From a virus, in IMG/VR virus record IMGVR_UViG_3300030116_006445, positions 1-30,408 of that record: DNA of 30,408 nt; one strand, written 5' to 3'. A program made the position numbers and the translations under genes. The notes under the pieces were generated by a model. That model worked only from the letters and a program-made list of their open reading frames with translations. It was not told the origin of the DNA and did not search any database. Positions 22,530 to 27,853 of this stretch are shown here, piece by piece; the stretch's first letter is position 1, and each line of letters begins with the position of its first letter.

Positions 22530-23157
22530 AAATTTGTGTGTTTAAATTAATTTCATCATTCCAGGATTTATTGTTCAAATAAGTAGCTGGATGCTTTCTA
22601 TATTTTTTATCAGGTGTTGCATTGACATAAATTTGCACTGCCTCAAATATCTTCAATTTTTCTTTGATTTTTATCTGTTTCCATAATTTTTCTGCTTTTA
22701 CTTTTCCGACCTTGTAATCATATAAATTCCAAAAATCTTCGAAAGTAGGGAAAATTTCAACTTCATTTATATTTATATCTTCATTTTCATTTTCATTTTC
22801 CATATGTTTAACATATGATTTACTAGTCTTTTTCTTATGATTATCAAGTGATTTTTTTACTTTTTTTACCTTTCCTAGCCTATTATTTCTCCTAGATTCA
22901 CTGAATTTTTTTCTTTTAATCATCTCATCTTCGAGCCTGGGATTGTAAAACAACCCCTCAGCATCTTTCTGAAATTTATCAAAAACAATTTTATCGTACT
23001 CTTTACAGATATTAAGCATCTCCTCTTTTGATAATCTGCCTTTTTGATGCTGACAACATAAAAGCCGCACATATTTACCCACTTGCTCATCGCTCATGAA
23101 ATAAGATCCTGTAAGAAAATCAGATGAATAAAATAAGAAAGCTGGATCTTTACTCAT
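22477..23157 (-). CDS. DUF1376-type phage replication protein
   Basis: The start at 23157 (MSKDPAFLFYSSDFLTGSYF) is chosen because DUF1376 proteins begin at this motif; the longer frame to 23211 overlaps the previous gene and lacks family resemblance. 'MSDEQVGKYVRLLCCQHQKG' and 'EEMLNICKEYDKIVFDKF' complete the winged-helix-like DUF1376 domain (1-~75). A lysine-rich linker follows, then NENENEDININEV encoded by a hexanucleotide repeat (near 22780-22800), and a C-terminal region with 'FWNLYDYKVGKVKAEKLWKQ' and 'KHPATYLNNKSWNDE', usual in phage replication initiators or helicase loaders. It probably starts phage DNA replication with host helicase. Confidence 0.78.
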   Translation of the reverse strand: MSKDPAFLFYSSDFLTGSYFMSDEQVGKYVRLLCCQHQKGRLSKEEMLNICKEYDKIVFDKFQKDAEGLFYNPRLEDEMIKRKKFSESRRNNRLGKVKKVKKSLDNHKKKTSKSYVKHMENENENEDININEVEIFPTFEDFWNLYDYKVGKVKAEKLWKQIKIKEKLKIFEAVQIYVNATPDKKYRKHPATYLNNKSWNDEINLNTQIYEKQSRITDDYIRESFK

Positions 23158-23659
23158 ACTTTTCAACAATTTGCCTTTTTTGGAAAGATTCTTGCATTGA
23201 AATAGCATCATAATACTCTTTCCTGACTGACTCTGATGAATTATTGATAATATTCAACAATTTCCAATAATAACGATCATCAACTGATTCAGAATCAATT
23301 GATCTAAATCTTAGAAAAAGGAAATCAGCAAGCTTTTTGAAATGTTTTTCATTCGAATAATATGCATCGAATTGATTAATATGATGCTTTACAGTAGCAT
23401 GATCACGATTTAAGTAATTACCAATAAGAGCCAAGGTTATCAAACTATGCCTTTTCTTAACGTATTTACAAAATATCCTTCGTAAATCGACAATATTTTT
23501 TTTCCTAGATTCAGATTTAACATCGATATTGAATTCATCATTTATTGTATTATCTAAACCCTCCATGAAATAAATATATTCCTTTACTTTCGGACAAGGC
23601 TTCCTGGAATTAAAATCCTTCCCCCTTAGTCGATAATTTTCTAAATCATTGATTCTCAT
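23150..23659 (-). CDS. DnaA domain IV-like protein
   Basis: A 169-residue protein. Residues ~52-95 resemble the DNA-binding domain IV of DnaA: 'NIVDLRRIFCKYVKKRHSLI' gives the first helices and 'LALIGNYLNRDHATVKHHIN' (77-96) matches the DnaA signature (IG..L..RDH-S/T-TV.H). The Walker ATPase of DnaA is absent. The remaining C-terminal half is helical and charged. It could recognise a DnaA-box-like origin and bring the DUF1376 protein to it, or compete with host DnaA. It overlaps its neighbours by 14 and 8 bases. Confidence 0.75.
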   Translation of the reverse strand: MRINDLENYRLRGKDFNSRKPCPKVKEYIYFMEGLDNTINDEFNIDVKSESRKKNIVDLRRIFCKYVKKRHSLITLALIGNYLNRDHATVKHHINQFDAYYSNEKHFKKLADFLFLRFRSIDSESVDDRYYWKLLNIINNSSESVRKEYYDAISMQESFQKRQIVEKYE

Positions 23660-24164
23660 CTTTTTTTTCTAAAATTAAAGAATCAGATCTAAATTTCAAA
23701 ACTCCAAGATGCTTGATCTCCCCATCTGAATCAATCCAGCAGGGAATCATATTATCATCCTTAATCAATTGAGTATTTTTATCTATCCCATCAATTGCAG
23801 CTTTATGCTTTGATTTCAAATCAGCTAATTCCTTTTCTTTCTGTAAAACATCAGGACAATTGGAAAAATCATAATACTTTGCTCCATTTCTTTTGCTGAG
23901 CTTATATTTACCAAATGTAAAATCATTTTCAATTAACTCATCATGAGTGAGAGATTTATGTTTTTTTAAACCTTCATCAATCCTTTTTTGAAATGCTTTA
24001 TAAACTAAGCTGACAAAAGCAGCTGAGAATCTTCCGATTTCAACTCCTTCATCCATAATATCAAAAAATGTGTTTGTTGTAGCCAATTTTATCATTACAT
24101 CATTCTCAGGCAATTTATCTTCGATCGGCTTATCGAATTTAGGATATTTTTTTTGTGAATTCAT
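23646..24164 (-). CDS. Hypothetical early protein, 172 aa
   Basis: The start is ATG at 24164 (MNSQKKYPKFDKPIEDKLPE); the frame can be extended six bases to a TTG, which is less likely. Features: 'IKLATTNTFFDIMDEGVEIG', 'RFSAAFVSLVYKAFQKRIDE', a Lys/Glu-rich middle, 'KYYDFSNCPDVLQKEKELAD' and a helix. The C-terminus has 'CWIDSDGEIKHLGVLKFRSD'. No family recognised with confidence. It is in the early operon, between an 78-residue protein and the DnaA-like protein, and may take part in replication or host takeover. Confidence 0.7.
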   Translation of the reverse strand: MNSQKKYPKFDKPIEDKLPENDVMIKLATTNTFFDIMDEGVEIGRFSAAFVSLVYKAFQKRIDEGLKKHKSLTHDELIENDFTFGKYKLSKRNGAKYYDFSNCPDVLQKEKELADLKSKHKAAIDGIDKNTQLIKDDNMIPCWIDSDGEIKHLGVLKFRSDSLILEKKDENQ

Positions 24165-24375
24165 TTTCAATTTCTTTTAATTTATTTAAAACTATATTAG
24201 ACTCATTAATAATTTCAGATTTGTGGATTGAATCATTTTCAATCACATCAATAATATATTTCATTTGTGAAATACAGAATGCTACTCTTTCATAATTATC
24301 GAAATTTTGATCCTTGACCTCTAAATATTTATCTCGATAATAATCATCGTACGGATTAATTATTTTTTGCGACAT
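24139..24375 (-). CDS. Hypothetical early protein, 78 aa
   Basis: ATG at 24375 (MSQKIINPYDDYYRDKYLEV) is preferred over the TTG six bases upstream. The rest is acidic and helical: 'NFDNYERVAFCISQMKYIID', 'VIENDSIHKSEIINESNIVL', 'NKLKEIENEFTKKIS'. It overlaps the upstream gene by 20 bases and the downstream gene by 26, as expected in this compact operon. No recognised domain. Confidence 0.65.
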   Translation of the reverse strand: MSQKIINPYDDYYRDKYLEVKDQNFDNYERVAFCISQMKYIIDVIENDSIHKSEIINESNIVLNKLKEIENEFTKKIS

Positions 24376-24622
24376 TTTCAATCATTTTTTCTTTAAATAA
24401 TTCAGTATTTATATTGATCATATTTTCATGGATGCAGCATGGATGATCAAGATCTAATCCATAACCAATAAAACCATCCTCACCCTTTTCATTTTTTGCT
24501 GGAATCGGCACTCTTACATGATCCTTTATCAGATAAATAAAATATGCCCACATTTCAGGAGTAGAATCTCTCCAAAAATCTATTACTTTGTGATATTTAT
24601 TTTGATTTTTTTTAGCTGCCAT
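24356..24622 (-). CDS. Hypothetical early protein, 88 aa
   Basis: The likely start is ATG at 24622 (MAAKKNQNKYHKVIDFWRDS), overlapping the previous gene by 11 bases; the frame extends to 24694 but the extra residues are read over a real gene. It continues 'TPEMWAYFIYLIKDHVRVPI', 'AKNEKGEDGFIGYGLDLDHP' and 'CCIHENMININTELFKEKMI'. The 'GYGLDLDHP' motif with Cys-Cys-x-His is distinctive and could be a metal or catalytic site, but I know no family for it. Part of the early operon. Confidence 0.65.
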   Translation of the reverse strand: MAAKKNQNKYHKVIDFWRDSTPEMWAYFIYLIKDHVRVPIPAKNEKGEDGFIGYGLDLDHPCCIHENMININTELFKEKMIENVAKNN

Positions 24623-24989
24623 TTCTCTTATCTTTAATATAATCAAACATTTTTTCACTCCATAAAAGCATATCATCAAGCTTAATTTTTTCATGACAAA
24701 CTAGATCCTTTGCATACGATAAGCACATAGTATCGTAAGGAATTGCATTGCTTTTTCCATTTGAAAAAGATTTGGGAGTATATTCAAATTTTATTTGATT
24801 ATATCCAGCTTTGTTTTTTACCATAGAATAGCTTACTAGCTCTCCTATATTTTTTTTATTTGATTCGGATTTATGACTTGCACTTCCGACATCTCCATTT
24901 TCAAATTCGTACTCGAATCGATAAAATGTTTCTCCGTTTTTTTCCCAAGTACCATCGCCCTGAGCTTTTACTATTTTACTTTCTTTCAT
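24612..24989 (-). CDS. OB-fold-like early protein, 125 aa
   Basis: MKESKIVKAQGDGTWEKNGE, 'TFYRFEYEFENGDVGSASHK', 'SESNKKNIGELVSYSMVKNK', 'AGYNQIKFEYTPKSFSNGK': the alternation of strands in residues 1-70, with 'G.G.W....FY.FE.EF.NGD.G' and 'IG..V.Y', is that of small OB-fold nucleic-acid-binding proteins encoded in early operons of flavobacterial phages. The C-terminal ~45 residues are helical (YDTMCLSYAKDLVCHEKIKL). It follows the terminator at 25018-25040. Nucleic-acid binding is inferred from the fold pattern only. Confidence 0.65.
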   Translation of the reverse strand: MKESKIVKAQGDGTWEKNGETFYRFEYEFENGDVGSASHKSESNKKNIGELVSYSMVKNKAGYNQIKFEYTPKSFSNGKSNAIPYDTMCLSYAKDLVCHEKIKLDDMLLWSEKMFDYIKDKRNGS

Positions 24990-25017
24990 GTGTTTTGATT
25001 TAAATTAATAATTAACT

Positions 25018-25040
25018 AAAAAGGGGGTGTTTCCACCCCC
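25018..25040 (-). terminator. Intrinsic terminator / attenuator inside early operon
   Basis: On the minus strand GGGGGTG and CACCCCC form a perfect 7-bp stem with a GAAA tetraloop, followed by TTTTT. It lies 7 bases after the second early gene and about 30 bases before the next one, so it would limit expression of the downstream replication genes unless read through. Confidence 0.88.
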
Positions 25041-25047
25041 CTCTATT

Positions 25048-25191
25048 TTATTTTTTATCTGAAAACATTTCTTTCATTAATTCCATCATTCCATTAAATT
25101 CATCATTAATGCCATCTTTTTCATATTCATCAAGTTGAGAATATTTTTTCCCGTAAATATCGTAAGCCAATTCGTTTTTAATCTTTTTCAT
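25048..25191 (-). CDS. Small acidic early protein, 47 aa
   Basis: ATG at 25191 overlaps the upstream stop as ATGA; TAA at 25048. Sequence: MKKIKNELAYDIYGKKYSQL, DEYEKDGINDEFNGMMELMK, EMFSDKK. Acidic, probably helical, no known motif. It is the second gene from the early promoter and is followed immediately by an intrinsic terminator, so it should be strongly expressed on infection, a position often taken by host-takeover or anti-defence peptides. Function unknown. Confidence 0.7.
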   Translation of the reverse strand: MKKIKNELAYDIYGKKYSQLDEYEKDGINDEFNGMMELMKEMFSDKK

Positions 25192-25385
25192 AATTTTATT
25201 TTATCAAGTTGGTTATATATTTCATTTAATGAAATTTCAATTTCAGATGAGGTCAAACTGGTATGCATAATTTTAAGTGTAATTATTTTAGCCATACATT
25301 TACCTATTTGACTTGCTCTTTCCATTCTCGGATCTAAAACAGATTGATTAATCTTAATTGTTTGAGATTCAGTAGTATTGTTCAT
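25188..25385 (-). CDS. First early gene, hypothetical 65 aa
   Basis: MNNTTESQTIKINQSVLDPR is followed by 'MERASQIGKCMAKIITLKIM' and 'SSEIEISLNEIYNQLDKIKL'. It is small, helical and has no recognised motif. Its ATG lies about 30 bases downstream of the TATATTTG box of the host-type promoter, so it is the first product of the early operon. Early expression suggests a role in host takeover or regulation, but nothing in the sequence shows which. Confidence 0.7.
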   Translation of the reverse strand: MNNTTESQTIKINQSVLDPRMERASQIGKCMAKIITLKIMHTSLTSSEIEISLNEIYNQLDKIKL

Positions 25386-25396
25386 TTTGTTAATTT

Positions 25397-25417
25397 TTGT
25401 TAATAATTATTCAACAA
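25397..25417 (-). promoter_or_regulatory. Palindrome over the early transcription start
   Basis: Minus-strand TTGTTG-AATAATTATT-AACAA: the core AATAATTATT is a perfect palindrome and the flanks TTGTT/AACAA extend it with one bulged base. It overlaps the end of the -7 box and the expected start point, the position of an operator. No repressor gene is recognised in the window. Confidence 0.4.
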
Positions 25418-25444
25418 ATATATAAAACTTTTCAACAAAACAAA
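25415..25444 (-). promoter_or_regulatory. Bacteroidota-type early promoter
   Basis: Minus-strand TTTG (25441-25444), 18 bases of spacer and TATATTTG (25415-25422) match the Bacteroidota housekeeping consensus TTTG-N17-23-TAnnTTTG exactly. It sits in the 76-base gap between the phosphoesterase and the first early gene. Confidence 0.82.
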
Positions 25445-25461
25445 AAAAAGATAAAAAAATT

Positions 25462-26178
25462 TTAGAGCTGCATAAGAATATTGATTGGAGTCTCCCCCCC
25501 ATCAATTACAATTCCGCATCCAAGAGCTTGACGTTTAAAGTTTTTAGCGTAAGCGACTGCATAAGATTTTATATCGATACCGCATCCAATCTGCATTCCA
25601 AAAACTCTGAATTTTTTTCCTACATACCACATCACCCCTGCATCAGTGTGATGATGACCGCAAACCGAGGAAAGCATATTTTGCCGAGCTTTCATAAAAG
25701 CTTTTGATCCTTCTCCATGCTCATATAAAACCCCATCATATTCAATTGATTCAACCCAATTCCAGTTTTTTGTGCCTAAAACATCATTATATCCTTTGAT
25801 CCATTTGCTTGGAACTCCAGCAGTAAACATTTTTCTTGCATGCATACGATCATGATTGCCAACACAAACATCAGCATCAGGAAAAGCATGATACCAATCT
25901 TTAATCTGATTTATAGCTAAATTAAGCTCATCTCCAGCACTCATACCATCAGGATCGTGCTCATGATAACTCCATCCATGAGAATCAATTAAATCACCTA
26001 TAAATATCACTTGATTTAAATTCCATTTTTGATATGTATCGATGCAAAAATGTAAGTAATCGGGATGTGTAAAAGGAGCATGTAAATCTCCTATGATTAA
26101 AATTCTGCGATCTTCTTTTGTGAAATAATTATATGCAGCTAATTTATTTCCTGATAACCTCGGTCTGTGTGAACTCAT
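25462..26178 (-). CDS. Calcineurin-like metallophosphoesterase
   Basis: A 238-residue enzyme with all core motifs of the family: 'ILIIGDLHAPF' (Asp31, His33), 'VIFIGDLIDSHGW' (Asp62), 'VCVGNHDRMH' (GNHD 107-110), and 'VCGHHHTDAG' (GHHH 174-177), followed by 'FGMQIGCGID'. These bind two metal ions and hydrolyse phosphoesters; substrates can be nucleotides, nucleic acids or proteins. The N-terminal ~20 residues (MSSHRPRLSGNKLAAYNYFT) are a short basic extension. Phage homologues are common and their substrate is rarely known. It starts with an ATGA overlap onto the holin-like gene, so it is expressed with the lysis genes. Confidence 0.88.
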   Translation of the reverse strand: MSSHRPRLSGNKLAAYNYFTKEDRRILIIGDLHAPFTHPDYLHFCIDTYQKWNLNQVIFIGDLIDSHGWSYHEHDPDGMSAGDELNLAINQIKDWYHAFPDADVCVGNHDRMHARKMFTAGVPSKWIKGYNDVLGTKNWNWVESIEYDGVLYEHGEGSKAFMKARQNMLSSVCGHHHTDAGVMWYVGKKFRVFGMQIGCGIDIKSYAVAYAKNFKRQALGCGIVIDGGETPINILMQL

Positions 26179-26588
26179 TTATGCATTTTATTTCCAAATA
26201 CTTTTTCACTTGATCTCCCCCCAAAATATGCTAGAAAAACGATTTTAAGCAGTTCTGCGACAGTTTCAAGCTCTCCTAGACCATAACACCACCCCAATAT
26301 AAAAGCTATCGTTAAAAACGCTAAGGTTAAAGGTCTTACATTTTGACTGAGCCATGATCCTGATCTTGCATCCGCAACCCATCTTCGAGTAATCCCATCA
26401 AATTCATGAATCTCTTTATCTAATTCTTTGAGAGCAATCTGTTTATCAGCCTCACTAAGCTCCGATCCCCCGATGATGCTACGAATGACACCGCTCGCAG
26501 GGGTACTATCAAGCAAGCTACCAATAACGCCAGGAATTTTCGAAAATAAAAATTTGCCAACTTTTGTGTCTTTTAATTTTTTACTCAT
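26175..26588 (-). CDS. Holin-like membrane protein
   Basis: A 137-residue protein. Residues ~10-40 are an amphipathic Gly/Ser-rich segment (FLFSKIPGVIGSLLDSTPAS), ~42-75 charged helices, and 'WLSQNVRPLTLAFLTIAFIL' plus 'TVAELLKIVFLAYFGGRSSE' (about 79-126) form two transmembrane helices. The 'RPLT..FLT' and 'YFGGRS.EK' phrases are usual in a holin family of phages (3TM-holin type). It lies directly after the endolysin region and ends in ATGA with the phosphoesterase. It would permit the endolysin to reach the cell wall. Confidence 0.75.
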   Translation of the reverse strand: MSKKLKDTKVGKFLFSKIPGVIGSLLDSTPASGVIRSIIGGSELSEADKQIALKELDKEIHEFDGITRRWVADARSGSWLSQNVRPLTLAFLTIAFILGWCYGLGELETVAELLKIVFLAYFGGRSSEKVFGNKMHK

Positions 26589-26671
26589 TTTTTTGCAGGC
26601 TTATTCCGACCTTTTTTCTGTGCTCTTGTACAATGAGAGTATTTGCCCCTCCTATTTAACGACTTGCCCAT
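26585..26671 (-). CDS. Very small basic peptide, 28 aa
   Basis: ATG at 26671 and TGA at 26585, sharing ATGA with the holin-like gene. The peptide is MGKSLNRRGKYSHCTRAQ followed by KKGRNKPAKK: 11 basic residues in 28. It fills the gap between endolysin and holin. Coupling and packing support translation; the size limits confidence. It might be a nucleic-acid-binding or membrane-active peptide. Confidence 0.5.
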   Translation of the reverse strand: MGKSLNRRGKYSHCTRAQKKGRNKPAKK

Positions 26672-26695
26672 ATATCAAGCGTATTTCCCACAGTA

Positions 26696-27058
26696 TTAGT
26701 AAGTCCACATGACATTTTGAGCTTTTGCCTCATCATTATCAGCATGTACAAACGAGTTGCTGACACCGAGTCTAGTGAATCCAGCCTCAATAAGCGATCT
26801 AACAATAACGAATCTCTCTCTTGAATTACTCGCTGCCACATCAACCGCTTTTCCAATGCAATGAGAGCTTCCCTCTTTTCCTCCGACTGCTTGATTTCTC
26901 TCGATACTTCTCCAGCCGCTATTGATTCTAAACGGGACACTGCCTGAAATCCTGCGAGCCTCATCGAGCATGAGCAGCAACTCAGGATCCATGTAGCTAC
27001 CACTACCAGGCACATCAGGGGAATCAAATTCCTCAAGTTTAAAATATTTTAATTCCAT
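26696..27058 (-). CDS. Peptidase M15 endolysin
   Basis: A 120-residue enzyme of the M15 type (M15_3-like D-Ala-D-Ala or L,D/D,D-peptidase). MELKYFKLEEFDSPDVPGSG is the usual N-terminus; 'FRINSGWRSIERNQAVGGKE' (43-62) carries the substrate Arg; 'SSHCIGKAVDV' gives zinc ligands His66 and Asp73; 'FVHAD' gives His105. It cuts peptide bridges in murein at lysis. The length fits a single catalytic domain without a wall-binding module, as usual for phages of Gram-negative hosts. It overlaps the preceding small membrane gene by 20 bases. Confidence 0.88.
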   Translation of the reverse strand: MELKYFKLEEFDSPDVPGSGSYMDPELLLMLDEARRISGSVPFRINSGWRSIERNQAVGGKEGSSHCIGKAVDVAASNSRERFVIVRSLIEAGFTRLGVSNSFVHADNDEAKAQNVMWTY

Positions 27059-27173
27059 AAATCAATAAATAAAAAAATATAATTGCTATAAGTAATACAG
27101 TTAGTTGAACTGTAAGATCTTTTTCATCCCACCACACTATAAATTTATCTTTCAATTCTTTTAAATATTTCAT
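27039..27173 (-). CDS. Single-TM small protein, 44 aa
   Basis: ATG at 27173 (ATGA with the upstream gene), TAA at 27039. MKYLKELKDKFIVWWDEKDL is followed by one clear transmembrane helix, TVQLTVLLIAIIFFYLLIYG, and IKIF. It belongs to the lysis region and may be a holin partner, pinholin-like protein or small spanin component. Not recognised as a member of a family. Confidence 0.68.
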   Translation of the reverse strand: MKYLKELKDKFIVWWDEKDLTVQLTVLLIAIIFFYLLIYGIKIF

Positions 27174-27583
27174 TGTTTTTCTTTTTCACATTTATTTTTA
27201 CAACCGCATTTGCCACTTTTACAATCATCATAATTCAATGTGTTATTCAGCAGCAATCGATCTATTGTATCATCTTGAAGTTTTATGACCATACTTTCCA
27301 GCATATCTTTTGATGATACTAGCATTTCAATTTTTGTTTCAAGAGATTGTATTGTTTTTTTAGCCTCTTGCAACTCGTTTGGTCGAGTTCCAGTTATCGT
27401 TGATATGATCATTGCTAGACTTGCCGCCAGCATTCCCACTAGCGTAGTAAGTAGATCTCTGTTAGTTTGCGGTATCTCGTATTGAGTAAGATAAGCCATA
27501 ATTCCGACAATCATTCCAAAGATCAAAAGACTGCCAAAAAAGTGACGAATATCACGAGCTACTCCATTTGTTGGTATCTTCAT
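27170..27583 (-). CDS. Membrane protein with Cys-rich tail, 137 aa
   Basis: MKIPTNGVARDIRHFFGSLL is followed by a first transmembrane helix ('FGMIVGIMAYLTQYEI', about 22-37) and a second ('TLVGMLAASLAMIISTITGT', about 47-66). Then a coiled coil (NELQEAKKTIQSLETKIEML, 'DMLESMVIKLQDD') and a Cys/Lys-rich end (DDCKSGKCGCKNKCEKEKQ). The two-helix, coiled-coil arrangement suggests a holin or inner-membrane spanin role. Upstream and downstream genes share ATGA overlaps. The terminal C-x3-C-x-C-x3-C cluster might bind metal. Confidence 0.68.
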   Translation of the reverse strand: MKIPTNGVARDIRHFFGSLLIFGMIVGIMAYLTQYEIPQTNRDLLTTLVGMLAASLAMIISTITGTRPNELQEAKKTIQSLETKIEMLVSSKDMLESMVIKLQDDTIDRLLLNNTLNYDDCKSGKCGCKNKCEKEKQ

Positions 27584-27693
27584 TTCTCGTAAGGTTTTGA
27601 GATTGGTCTATAATAAGATGCAATACGTTCCTTGATACGATTCATTCTGATTCCTTGTATTTGATTTTGCCGAAATGATATACCAAAAAACAT
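27580..27693 (-). CDS. Very small basic protein, 37 aa
   Basis: ATG at 27693, TGA at 27580 sharing ATGA with the membrane protein. Sequence MFFGISFRQNQIQGIRMNRI then KERIASYYRPISKPYEK. Basic, without transmembrane segment. It fits exactly between two small genes of the lysis region, which supports translation. Function unknown. Confidence 0.52.
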   Translation of the reverse strand: MFFGISFRQNQIQGIRMNRIKERIASYYRPISKPYEK

Positions 27694-27696
27694 ATT

Positions 27697-27852
27697 TTAT
27701 TTTTTTAAAGCCTTATAGATTTGAATAACAGTAAAGGTAAGCGTTGCACCCATTACAAGCATTTGAAGTACAGAATTAATATCACTTAGACTAAAAGCCA
27801 AAGCAAATATGTTTGCCGAGTAAAGTCCAAATATTTTCATTGAATCATCCAT
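27697..27852 (-). CDS. Small membrane protein, 51 aa
   Basis: ATG at 27852, TAA at 27697. MDDSMKIFGLYSANIFALAF, SLSDINSVLQMLVMGATLTF, TVIQIYKALKK: two short hydrophobic segments and a basic end. It follows the large fibre gene with a short overlap at its stop (27854-27857 also contains an unusable ATG) and opens the lysis region. Its properties fit a small holin; no family recognised. Confidence 0.65.
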   Translation of the reverse strand: MDDSMKIFGLYSANIFALAFSLSDINSVLQMLVMGATLTFTVIQIYKALKK

Positions 27853-27853
27853 A

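Noticed and set aside
22775-22800. Hexanucleotide repeat (GAAAAT units on the minus strand) as a phase-variable switch
   Set aside because: The repeat unit is a multiple of three and encodes a linker (NENENE), so copy changes would not alter the frame; only a low-complexity linker can be claimed.
23158-23211. N-terminal extension of the DUF1376 protein to 23211
   Set aside because: Family members begin at the DPAFLFY motif, and the extension overlaps the DnaA-like gene without adding recognisable sequence.
24623-24694. Extension of the 88-aa early protein to 24694
   Set aside because: It is a shadow of the OB-fold-like gene; ATG at 24622 gives the usual short overlap.
25445-25461. Poly-T tract after the phosphoesterase as a terminator
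   Set aside because: Only an AAAA/TTTT pairing is available and no GC stem precedes the T-run, so a functional intrinsic terminator cannot be supported.
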